Positions 1-39,600 of a stretch of DNA of 64,000 bases are shown here, piece by piece. The stretch comes from Echinarachnius parma (Eukaryota; Echinodermata; Echinoidea; Clypeasteroida; Echinarachniidae). Each line of letters opens with the position of its first letter. The stretch's first letter is position 1. Below the pieces are notes generated by a model. It ran no database searches, was not told the DNA's origin, and worked only from the letters and a program-made list of their open reading frames with translations. The translations under genes and the position numbers were made by a program. The stretch is from contig JBAMJV010008000.1 of assembly GCA_037951105.1 (NCBI GenBank), forward strand, positions 53,501 to 117,500, read 5' to 3'.

Positions 1-357
1 TTTTTCTTCTTCTTTTGGGTACAAAAGTTTCCCCTGTGGTCCTTCAATGACATGGAGAATTAGGATCACAAGATAACGTTTCAACCAGAAACAGCAGCAA
101 ATATTACCATAATGTTCCAGTCTTTGCACATCCACAAATATAAGGCATAAATTTGAATATGAGAGAACTGATTCAACTGATCTATTAACCGAAGAAGCCG
201 AACAGCTGACCAGCGACGTCTGGAATTCTTAGCAGGAGATTGGTGGCTGCCGCGAGCAGTAAACTCGCAGAAATGTTAATATGTAAGTGAACCGGTCTAT
301 TACCAAAAAAACCTGACCAACTGACCAGAGCTTATCGCATGTTCAGCAATGCCTGGA

Positions 358-363
358 TTTATT
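358..363 (-). promoter_or_regulatory. Candidate SUPT16H polyadenylation signal
   Basis: AATAAA on the minus strand, about 119 nt beyond the SUPT16H stop codon. It lies within one unit of the tandem repeat that echoes the last exon. Position and motif fit a poly(A) signal, but no cDNA end is available and the motif is short. Confidence 0.4.
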
Positions 364-481
364 TCTGAGTGGGGGAATGGTGGTCTGCCGGATCATCAGG
401 CAAGGAACCGGAATAAATTTGAATATGTTTGCCTATAACCAAAAAAGAAGGCCCAACATCCAGCCAGGGCACATCGCATGT

Positions 482-27573
<27,092 letters not shown>

Positions 27574-27919
27574 TACTGGCAGAGAAGGTGATCAAACCAC
27601 AAGAAACCGAAAATCCAGTCCAAAATTCGAAATAACAAGACACAGGATGCAAATGGTTCAAGTGGAATTGTGATCTAGGTCTTCGACGTGCATGCAATCT
27701 ATAGTACATGCAATTTGTACATGACGTATTCGTATAAGAAAAAGTCTGTTATGCATTTACATGTGTTTTTGCATTGACAGAGAGCGCGCCAAAAATTTGT
27801 CGCCATCTCCGTTGGAATTTTGAAAGGGATCTTGACATGCGCAATTTTGGCGTGTGCGATTTCTGCTACGCCGTCTGAGCAAAGCACAGAACTGACGACA
27901 GTCCGTCGTAATATTCACA
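27574..27919. promoter_or_regulatory. Head-to-head promoter region between SUPT16H and DDX1
   Basis: 346 bp separate the two start codons, so both 5' UTRs and the core promoter must lie here unless 5' non-coding exons exist beyond. Visible motifs: GCGCGCCAAA at 27784-27793 (E2F consensus on the minus strand), CGCCATCTCC at 27801 (YY1-like core), and CpG-containing sequence close to DDX1. No TATA box at a convincing position. The sites are pattern matches, not proven. Confidence 0.7.
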
Positions 27920-30900
27920 ATGACGGCATTTGCTGGTGAGTAGTTTGTTACTATTTATTAACATGTAAGATAGCTATAATTATAACCTAATAAATAAATG
28001 CATTTAAACCTAAATCTAGCTTAGCAGGAGTTGGAGAGGCGTATTTACACTGATTGAGTAAACATCGACGTGAATCTAGTCTCTAGACGAGTTCGCCGCC
28101 GGAGCTTCTCCGTTGCTTTGACCCAGCGGAATGCTGCGTGGCACCTCCACACCTGCTGCTTTCTCCCAGTCCAGCTAGCTCGGCTCCACATGCAACGAAT
28201 GAATGCGCTGTTCTTGCGATTCGATGTCGCAATGCAACAATGCCAATATGCTGCAGCTACCATGTTGGCTGGCGAATAGAGATAATGATATTCATGGCAA
28301 ATCCAAAATAGACAATTCACATGATTCATGTTTATGTGATTCATAATCATATGCATATTTAAAAACCTTGCTTTAGTCTAATTTTAGAAATAGAAAGTTT
28401 GAAAAGAAAGTGAAAAGATTTTTGAAATAAAAAATTATAAAATATAATTATAAGATTCACAATTACTTAGAGTTAGACACAAACATTCTGTTCTCGTTAT
28501 TTAGGGATAGATATGACACTGACAAACAAGGGCATTCTCTTACTTTAAGTCCACCCCTTCCATTCACTTGCGTTCATTTCGTTACGGACGGGGACCTAAT
28601 CCAACTCCCATAGACTTTGTACACAGAGCACTACAAACTATTCCCCAATCACCCTGTACAACGGTTGGCTGCAGCTCAGCGCGCAATCTCATTGGCTGCC
28701 TTGCTCATGACGTAGCTCCTCGGTGCACGTGCCCGAAATCAGCTTTGCAGCTCTGTGTAGAATATCGCAACGAGGTAGTATCGATAGCACGCGCGGGGGG
28801 AATTGCGGGCGGCCACGATGCCTACCCCTTCTCAAAGTATCGTGTGCGATACTACACGCGAGCATCTGAGACGGTACAATTCCATGCATATCACAGCGAC
28901 GAGCTCTCATACAACCACAACACAGTATAATACATCTACATTATCAATCTAGAAACATCCACGAACAAGATGCGACACCGACATAAATTCGTAAGAATAT
29001 CATGAAAAGTATACTACTTACCGAAATCACAGTAAGACCAAGGTATCGTATGGGCTTTCCGCTCTTGAATAGCACTTTCAAAAAATCGTGAAAAATAGAA
29101 AAGTGGAAACTAGGCCGAGTTTGGTACCAGATGAAGCACAGTTGCGAGAAGAATCTTGTAGCACACAGCACGCATATGTAGGGGTAAGCTAGTGCGCATG
29201 CGCATCCATTTCATTCATAAAAATCGGCCCAATACTACCGTAGTAGTGACGTCACGTAATTAGGTGAATACAATACTCGCTCTTCGAAACCCGGAAGCCA
29301 ACCGTTCGCGCGATTGTTCGTAGTGCAGAGTGAGCTCACGGACGTAACAGAGGGGGACCTAAACCACGATTTGGCCACAAACAAGAGATTATATGACACA
29401 AGGCTGAAGCAAATTTAATAATTTATTATAAAAGAACATTATTTGTTGGCCTTCCCTCAGGCTCAGGCCTCCGGTCGAAATGGAACCGCGTTGAATGCAC
29501 TGTGAAGAAAGAAAAACAAAAGTGGAAAACAAGGCCAGGGGCAGGGTAATGAGAGAACTGAGGTGTACATAAGCCATAAAGCCTTAAAGGCAGGGGATAC
29601 CCATACTTTTTAATAAATTGTTTAAATTATTATTACTCTGAGAAGCTGAATTGGAAGAATAATCTGTGAAAGAGAGAAAATTGTTCTAGAACTATGAATA
29701 TAATTATGAAGAACTTTGAAGGTCATGACCATTTGACCTAGATGAAAACACTTAATATGACCAAAATTACCACCCTATCTAGTCTCATTCAAATAGTTGA
29801 CCATGATTTCATTATTGCCAGACACATTGTCATGACAGGAGGTGGAAAATTTGATAGAATTTTAATTTTTGTTATCCTGTTCATTTCAGTCAAACGGTCG
29901 GAACTATATTTTTTTGCCAGTTTTGCTAACTGTCTGAATTATCACTCTTATTTTGCTTCAAATTTGTTAATTTCTAAATTGTTCCACGGCTTTCTCGGGA
30001 TCTCTAGAGTTGTTTACATTATATTTTTTCTAAAATATAATGCTTAAATAAATATCTTAAATTATCATTTACAGAGTTTGGATGCCTTCCTGAGATCACT
30101 CAGGCTGTGGATGAGATGGGATGGCTGTAAGTATCTTAATCACATTTTTGTTATTTGTACACTTTAATTGATAATATAAATGACAGAAGAGCAAAGACAT
30201 TATTTAGTTTTGTGTAATGATAAAAATACAGAAATTGGTAGATTACGTAACTGAATATGAATATCTAGTAAGAGCAGGATGATAAGAATATAAACAAACA
30301 GTATACATCCACTTAGAACTTGATTGTCACATGAATTAACACTGAGCTGTATTTCAAATGCTTTAAGATATATACGTATCGTAATCAAAGATTAAAACCA
30401 ATTGAGGTTCTAATTTGTTTTTGTTGATTACTTGGATAGTTTGCTATCTACTGTAGATAACATGACATAAGTTTCCTGGAATTGTCTGCTATATTTTTAT
30501 AAATACTCTAATACTACATTAAAACAAAACAAATTTACCTAGATGAATTTACATCTGTAACCATTAGATTCATGAATCTCCTATTCATAAAGCAGGTGAT
30601 TATATGAAGAATATGTGATATAAGTTTAGTGTTCATGCAATGCTTGTTATGATATCACTATTACCACAAAAACTTTTTTTTACAAGTTTAAACCTGTCAA
30701 TGTTCTATTACTTTCCTTGATGGATTGACTTATGAATTTCATCAATAACACTTTTTGTGTACAAATAATTGATCTGCAGCTTGCCGACTGATGTCCAGGC
30801 TGAAGCCATTCCACTCATCCTTGGTGGGGGAGATGTCCTTATGGTAATGCACTCAGATTGTTTTTTGTTTTGTTTTGTTGTTTTTTCTCTTTTTTACCCT

Positions 30901-33900
30901 TGATTAATCAATCAAGCGCAAGGCTTGATTTTAAGTATAAATACATTTTTCTATCACCTCAATTTCAAGAAATTATTTATTAGTATTATTTGTTTTGTTA
31001 TCTTCAAGTAGGCAAGCGTGTAACTATTCAGATGGCCTTCACTCCTTCGTATGGTTCATCTATTTTGCTTTTTGTAATATCATTGAAACCAATGCACAAA
31101 AAAGGATTGTGAAGTATTGTGAAGTCATGCAAATTTCGAACATGCGAACATGCATACACAAGACAATGAAACAAACATTGCATTTAATTGATAGCTAGCC
31201 TCGATTAGCCCCTGATTAGCTAAATGTGTTCCGTTTGTGGAATATAAGAACTAATAAATATATTTAAATTTGCTAAATATAAATAAAATTCCCCTCTTTT
31301 TAAATATTGAATATATTTCCAATGTCTTTTCCATTAAATATATGTGTGATTTTCTCACATATTCAAACTAGAATTGCATGCACTGTTCATTATAAAGTTA
31401 CTCAGCCTAAAGAATGTAATGTTTAATGGTAACTGATGATTAAATGCTCAATGATAATTAATAAGCCTGAGTCATGTCGGAATTTTTTTGTTCCGGAATC
31501 CGCGGTGTTGTGCCGGTCGGAATCCGGTATTCCGATAAAAAAAAAACTGCCAATGAATGATACGGAACGAACACGCACTAGAAGGTCTGCCATAGCTTCG
31601 GCAGCGCAGGCAAGCCCCGCGCTGCGAGACAGGCCAACTCAACTGCCTTGACCTTGCATTTTGCAAGTTGCACTCTTAAAAAGTGCCGAAAAGGAACGAA
31701 AATGTAAGATTATTACGATTAAGATCGCACCTATTCTAGACTCTTATTTTACTTATACGAGAACAATTACCTGCAAAAACAGCAACAACAAAAAATGCGC
31801 TGATTATATCTCGGAACATTTTCTAACTCCTCGAACCTGCATGTGTACTGAAGCTTACATCATATATCAGTACATACAACGACACGAATAAGTCAACACT
31901 TAACACTTCACTTGTATACTTTGCGTGCAACTTATCGGGTCTTTTTTCTTACGCGAGATATCCATCCGCCGGGAATTGGGGAATTCCCCAATTCCCGGCG
32001 GATGGATATCTCGCGTAAGAAATGAGGACCCATTACCTGCACGCAAAGTACTACGAGTGATATGGCGGGCTGTACCGATAGAGGGCGGACTGGATGTCAA
32101 CGTTTGAGAATCGTTTAATCCATGTGCAGTATTACGTACATGGGTGACATGGTACGGCGCAGCTCTGAGTGATAGCAGCTAGGCGCTAGCAGCTGCGGGG
32201 CCGGGGCGCGCCGGGGTAGCTAGTCTACGACGTCGATCGTATGCCGTACTCGCTGCACCGCGCGCTAGATCGGCTGTCATAATAAACGCAGCGGATTTCT
32301 TGTCGTTGTAAGTTGCATTCGACATCGTCTTTCTTGTACTTTTTTGTCATTTGTTTTCTTCTGATAGTTTTCTACTACAAAATATGAATTTTTGAGGAAA
32401 AAGAGGTTTTCCGCGATTTTCATCGGAATACCGGAATGGAGAAAACCAAACCGGAACACGCACACACCGGACGGATTCCGGTATTCCGTCCGTTCCGACC
32501 CAGGCTTAATAATTAATTTTGTTCCTTTTTTCTCCTAGGCTGCTGAGACTGGTAGCGGAAAGACTGGGGTAAGTGCCACATAATCATTGAAGTTAGTACA
32601 CTTTGGCTGAGGCAATTTAACCCCCAAAGTGCCAAAATTCAAGACTTTCGAAATTTATTTTAAAAAGAGTTTGCATAAATTATCTCAGGCTTCAATGCAA
32701 AATAAAGTTAAATTGACCATTTTAGGCAGGCAGGCAGAAACCAGGTGTAGATTCAGCTCTTAGATAAAATTTTCCTTTTGTACTGTTGTCAAAGGTCTTG
32801 TCATGGATGCAAACTAATTTTTTATTTGTTTTCTTCTATGCTCCTGTGTGTTCATATTTATATTCAGGGTCATTGTTTGATGTATATTTGCTGTTCATGT
32901 ACATGTGTACATTAGTGTATTAGATCAAGATTTCTTCATGTTGGGCTAGGTATATTTATCTAAATGCTGCACATTATTCTTCATTTGTGCAGGCTTTCTG
33001 CCTGCCAGTGATCCAGATTGTCCATGAAACACTGCGAGACAAGGCCGAGGGAAAGACAACCGAATCTGCAGGAGTAGTTATTAGTGGTAAGAGGAAAATT
33101 TTATTTTGTTTCTTTTATGTTATGCAATTATTTTCCATATATTTTTTACAATTTTAGGACAGAAGCACTGAAAAGGGTTTCTGGGATATACCACTATCAA
33201 GAAAGTTTCTAGCTTAGTGGATAGAGCATTGGTTTAGCAGTCTTGGGTTCTTTGGTTAGATTCTTGGGGAAGTTCATTGTCATCAATTTTGAACTATTTA
33301 TGAGAATATACTGCATGTAAATACATTTTCATGGTTTGCTTTACAAATTTTGGCTGCCGTAATCCCAAGTCAAAAGTCTTTGAAAGACATAAACTTGAAT
33401 GGGCATGTTCATTTTTCACTGTTACAAATTGTTTTGTTGTTAAACATATTTTCCCTGAAGATGTTTTTTTTTTTTTAAGTTAATGATACAATTCTGATAT
33501 TGAAGAAAGGCATAATTAATACATTTACCGGAATGCATTGAAATAACAACTGTGAAGTCAAGTACTAACACGTAAACAGTAGTATCCTTAGTTTGAAGAG
33601 ACTTTTGAATTGCGTATTTGATATCATTGTACATAGAAAGTAATTTTCTTCTGTTTGTATTTCTTTTTTCTCTTTCCATGTAGATTCGGCCACTTGGAAG
33701 ATGAACGTGTATGACAGAGGAGATGCATTAGGTAAGATAGATAGAGATTTTCTCATTCAAACTATAATAATCATAATATTAATATTTATAAAGCGCACTC
33801 ATGATATAGTGTATCGGTAAGGTTTTGCAAATGTTCATAGCCATATGGAACTATCATTAATCAATAAGTGTGCATATAGTTTTTGCAATAATCTGGTTCA

Positions 33901-36685
33901 CTATCATATTCAATGCATTTTTTGGACAAAAGTTATTCTTGGCAACTTTAAAACTTGTTTTAGGTTTGCACGAAATAGCAGCAATGTGATATGCATGTTA
34001 AATTTCAAGTATTGAATTGTTTTAGTTATAAACATGTTTATTGAAAAGCTTGTCTCATCTTACAATGAATTTACATGATTATATTGATTAAAGTTAGGAT
34101 TGGTCTACTCACTGTAATCTTCTCAATCAATTGATCAGATACTCAGTGCTCGAAATTAGCACAGGGCCACTAAAATTTATTGATCCTAAATTTCACTGGC
34201 CCGAATGGGCAACCAAATATAACATAATTTATTATGTTTTTCTTTGTTTGGGGCAACCAGCTTCAGGTTTCGGGTCACTAGAACTAAAAAGATTGTTATT
34301 TTTACTTGCTGGACTGGGCCACAAGTCAGAAAAGTTAATTTCTAGCATTGAGATACTTTTTCAGTGTAACTTACATTTATATAAATGTTTTAATTTATTA
34401 TCAATAACTAGGCTTGTGAGTAAGAAATATAATTGGTATTCTGTAAAATCTTGAATCCCTTTCTTTTTTTCAGCTATTGACAAAGAAGGGCTGCTGTGTC
34501 AGAGCAGAGAGCAGCAGTCTTGGCATGGAACCAGGGGGAACAAGGGAGTCAGTGGCAAAGGTATTTAAAGGCCAATGCAACTCTAGAATAGAGTTTATCC
34601 TACTTTATACATCGTAATATGCTTGTTTAGTTCGTATAACATTACCCCGACTCAGATTTCTGCTTTGGAAGAAATATGTGCAAACACTATCGGGTACACC
34701 ACTATTCACGCGAACGCTGGAGGCCGCCATTGTTAGGTCTGCACTTAACTAGTTTTCACCATTCAACCATTGTTTGAATACTTGTAGACGCTTTGATGAG
34801 TCTGCAAATCTTTTTGTTCGGCCATATGCACAGACGTCAGAATTTGCGAAGCATGTCGGGGTAGTTTCACGAACATGGCCGCTCCTATCATCTTTTGCCG
34901 CCGTAACAATTAGTACAATTTGGGTATGTTCACAGAATGATTTTATGGGATCCAGTAGGCCAAAATTGCCAAGTCATGTATTAAATTATATGTCTGTTCA
35001 CCCTCTAAATGATAATAGTAGCAGAAAGCCATAGTTTCATTGTCCTATTAAACATGTCCTTCAACTTGTTCTTATTGGTATAATAAATCAGTGAAGAACT
35101 ATTTGTTTTATATTGACAAATTTAATTAACTGGCAATTTGGCCTAAATCAAGGCAACTCTTCAATAGGAATTACCCCTTTAAGTCAGGCTTATTGAAAAA
35201 TTATTGATGAATATACCAACAATTGGCCTAAATAAAGACAACACTCAAATGGGAGTTAGTCCTTGAAGTCAGCAATGGTTATAGTAAAATACAGCTCTTA
35301 AAACATGCATTTGTCATTAGTTGCCCATAGGCACCTAGTAGTCTAGATAAGAAAATAATAATAATATATAGCATTGTCCTATTAAACATGTCCTTCAACT
35401 TGTTCTTATTGGTATAATAAATCAGTGAAGAACTATTTGTTTTATATTGACAAATTTAATTAACTGGCAATTTGGCCTAAATCAAGGCAACTCTTCAATA
35501 GGAATTACCCCTTTAAGTCAGGCTTATTGAAAAATTATTGATGAATATACCAACAATTGGCCTAAATAAAGACAACACTCAAATGGGAGTTAGTCCTTGA
35601 AGTCAGCAATGGTTATAGTAAAATACAGCTCTTAAAACATGCATTTGTCATTAGTTGCCCATAGGCACCTAGTAGTCTAGATAAGAAAATAATAATAATA
35701 TATAGCATTGTCCTATTAAACATGTCCTTCAACTTGTTCTTATTGGTATAATAAATCAGTGAAGAACTATTTGTTTTATATTGACAAATTTAATTAACTG
35801 GCAATTTGGCCTAAATCAAGGCAACTCTTCAATAGGAATTACCCCTTTAAGTCAGGCTTATTGCAAAAATTATTGATGAATATACCAACAATTGGCCTAA
35901 ATAAAGACAACACTCAAATGGGAGTTAGTCCTTGAAGTCAGCAATGGTTATAGTAAAATACAGCTCTTAAAACATGCATTTGTCATTAGTTGCCCATAGG
36001 CACCTAGTAGTCTAGATAAGAAAATAATAATAATATATAGCATTGTCCCTATTAAACATGTCCTTCAACTTGTTCTTATTGGTATAATAAATCAGTGAAG
36101 AACTATTTGTTTTATATTGACAAATTTAATTAACTGGCAATTTGGCCTAAATCAAGGCAACTCTTCAATAGGAATTACCCCTTTAAGTCAGGCTTATTGA
36201 AAAATTATTGATGAATATACCAACAATTGGCCTAAATAAAGACAACACTCAAATGGGAGTTAGTCCTTGAAGTCAGCAATGGTTATAGTAAAATACAGCT
36301 CTTAAAACATGCATTTGTCATTAGTTGCCCATAGGCACCTAGTAGTCTAGATAAGAAAATAATAATAATATATAGCATTGATAGAGCGCCATGTATCTAG
36401 GTGCCCTATTCAGAGGCGCATTATTACCCTTGGACATCAGGTACAGTTCAAACCCGCACAATTATCTTGTGCACCATCTCAACTCCCAGGGGAGCCTACT
36501 AGTTTACTAGATTACCATGTTCAAGTTACTGTGTTACAGAAGAAATGATAATAGTTACAGCCAGAATGATAATGAAATGATTTCTTATCTCTCCATTTCA
36601 GGAAAGTATTACTATGAGTCTGAAGTAACAGACGAGGGACTGTGTCGAGTTGGTTGGGCCACTGAGAAGGCTGACTTGAATCTTG
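27920..36685 (+). CDS. DDX1: DDX1 exons 1-8 (motif I and start of SPRY insert)
   Basis: Coding exons: 1 27920-27935 (16 nt); 2 30075-30126; 3 30780-30843; 4 32539-32568 (30 nt, the whole Walker [11 protein letters not shown]); 5 32993-33086; 6 33684-33731; 7 34474-34560; 8 36602-36685. Exon 1 codes only MTAFA plus one base, so a 5' end this short is easily missed by gene finders. Exon 3 carries [20 protein letters not shown], the region around the Q motif. Exon 4 is phase 0 on both sides. Intron 1 (2.1 kb) holds a CpG-rich block, intron 3 an 8-bp-duplication transposon and intron 7 the 334-bp array. Confidence 0.95.
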
Positions 36686-39600
36686 GTGAGTTTTGTTGTC
36701 GGATTTGGTTTATGTTGGTGTTGTTGTTTATTGTTGCTTTCTATGTTATTTACTCTGAATAAAATGTTAGTTTTCAAGACCGGAGGTAAGGACCCTCCAA
36801 TGAGACTGAAATAACATTAATTTCATCGATATACTTTTTCCTGTCAATTGTAAACAACTGTGTACATTTCACAATGTAAATATTCTGCCTGTAAACTTGC
36901 ATTAATGAAGTTTCTTTAAATAGTAGACAGTCTTGTAAATTTCATCCAGTTCTTATTGCTCTTGTTTATTTTAAACTTCCTTTCCTTTGGTATTGGCAGT
37001 AAATCACCTTGTATATTTCATTGCAGGAATAAAATGTAAATTTGTTTTCGATTTGTTTTATTTATTTCCCCGAAATCCTCATTTAGCTCATTACAGAAGT
37101 AAGCAGCCTGGATATAAGTTTCATTTATTACATTTAAAACTTCTGCGTAATTCAGATAATTTCCATGCATTCATCTTGTCATTGACATGTACGTCTAATG
37201 ATGCTTTTTGTTTTCCCCTTCCTATTTCAAACCAGGTACTGACAAACAAGGGTTTGGTTTTGGTGGAACAGGCAAAAAATCCTTTGGTCGTCAGTTTGAC
37301 ACTTATGGGGAGGTAAGGAAATCACTTTATTGGCAATTCATTTTAGTTTAGCTTTTGACTTCTTGATCATTAAATGTAAATTCAATAATGCTTTTCATAG
37401 TTGAGACCACTGGCGTACTGGTGGGGGGGCTTGGGGGGCGCTAGCCCCCCCAAATAAAATTTCAATCATGACTTATATCTAATTCGATACCAGTGATTGA
37501 AAAAAAATGTATTTTTAAGACAAGATAACTCATATTTTACTTCATGTCAATTCAAATTTCCGCCCTAAGTATGCACCAGACTTAAAACATTGCAAACTCA
37601 CCCTTACCGTGCACGGACCCAATACCACCCTTCTCCCCCTCTCGGTCGCTCCACTCTCTCGGGAATAAGTCTTGTCTACGTCTAGAATTCTTTGTTCGTA
37701 TTTTTGTATCATACATAATAAGGCTTTTGATGCACTGTTGAACTGTATAATATGTCACTTTGCTATCATTATTTTGGGGGTGCATATTTGATTTTTCTTT
37801 ATGAAACAATACAAACTCTTTTCCGGTTGGTTGAATCATGACGCACTTATAGTACTGTACTTATAGCCATGGCCCTGGGAAGCGGGGGTGCTGGGGGTGC
37901 TGCAGCACCCCCGGAAATTTTTCAGGGGGTGCGCAGCACCCCCTGCAAACATTTCTGTATGTTATATATCATTATGCTTCATTTACGAAATTGTCACACA
38001 GCCGACAGCCACAAATGACGCTTTTTGTTTCTTTTTGTTTTTACTTTGGGATAATTTGGATATATGCAAATTATGGTTAGACGATATTGGGCAGGAAGGT
38101 CAGCTTGCTACAACGTCTGTAAACTATTTAATCTTCACAAAGATCAATCACTCAGACGAACATATCACCAGACGGGAAAATGCACCTTGACATTTCAGTG
38201 GCGGATCTACGGGGGGGGGGGGGGGGGGATGGGGTTTAACCCCCCCCCCCCCCCCCCCCCCCTTGGGCTGCCAAGTGAAAATGTATCAGTGAAAAAAGTG
38301 AAATAGCAAAACAATTTGCGCTTTGTGGCTAGCAGTGAAAAAAGTGAAAAAAAATCACTTACGGGGGTCCAAAATAGCCAAAAAATCGCCGCTTTGTGGT
38401 TATCAGTGTAAAAAGTTAGCAAAAATCACTTACGGGGGTTCAAAATAGCAACAAAATTCGCCGCTTCGCGGCTAGCAGTGAAAAAAGTGAACAAAAATCA
38501 CTTACGGGGGTCCAAAATAGCCACACAAAAATCGCAGCTTCGCGGCTATCAATGAAAAAAGTTAAACAAAATCACTTACGGGGGTTCAAAATAGCAAAAA
38601 GAAAATCGCCGCTTCGCGGCTATCACTGAAAAAAGTTAACAAAAATCACTTAGGGGCGTTCAAAATAGCAACAAGAAAATCGCCGCTTCGCGGCTATCAC
38701 TGAAAAAAGTTAACAAAAATCACTTACGGGGGTTCAAAATAGCAACAGAATTCGCCGCTTCGCGGCTAGCAGTGAAAAAAGTGAACAAAAATCACTTACG
38801 GGGGTTCAAAATAGCCCCCCAAAAAAATCGCCGCTTCGCGGCTATCACTGAAAAAAGTTAACAAAAATCACTCACAGGGGTTCAAAATAGCAACAAAATT
38901 CGCCGCTTCGCGGCTAGCAGTGAAAAAAGTGAACAAAAATCACTTACGGGGGTTCAAAATAGCAACAAAAAATTCGCCGCTTCGCGGCTAGCAGTGAAAA
39001 AAGTGAACAAAAATCACTTACGGGGGTCCAAAATAGCCACACAAAAATCGCAGCTTCGCGGCTATCAATGAAAAAAGTTAAACAAAATCACTTACGGGGG
39101 TTCAAAATAGCAAAAAGAAAATCGCCGCTTCGCGGCTATCACTGAAAAAAGTTAACAAAAATCACTTAGGGGCGTTCAAAATAGCAACAAGAAAATCGCC
39201 GCTTTGCGGCTATCACTGAAAAAAGTGAACAAAAATCACTTACGGGGGTTCAAAATAGCAACAGAATTCGCCGCTTCGCGGCTAGCAGTGAAAAAAGTGA
39301 ACAAAAATCACTTACGGGGGTTCAAAATAGCCCCCCAAAAAAAATCACCGCTTCGCGGCTATCACTGAAAAAAGTTAACAAAAATCACTCACAGGGGTTC
39401 AAAATAGCAACAAAATTCGCTGCTTCGCGGCTAGCAGTGAAAAAAGTGAACAAAAATCACTTACGGGGGTTCAAAATAGCAACAAAAAATCCCCGCTTCG
39501 CGGCTATCACTGAAAAAAGTTTAACAAAATCACTTACGGGGGTTCAAAATAGCGACTCATGGACATCGTCATTGGGTCAAACCCCTCCCTTAGCAAAAAG

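Noticed and set aside
29742-30047. 101-codon plus-strand ORF in DDX1 intron 1
   Set aside because: Hydrophobic, AT-driven composition, no homology, and it ends just before the exon 2 acceptor.
31436-32107. Several ORFs of 60-76 codons inside the 31462-32508 element
   Set aside because: They mirror one another because of the palindrome and show no transposase-like sequence.
38280-39556. CRISPR-like array because of hairpin-bearing repeats
   Set aside because: No unique spacers; it is a tandem satellite inside a transposon.
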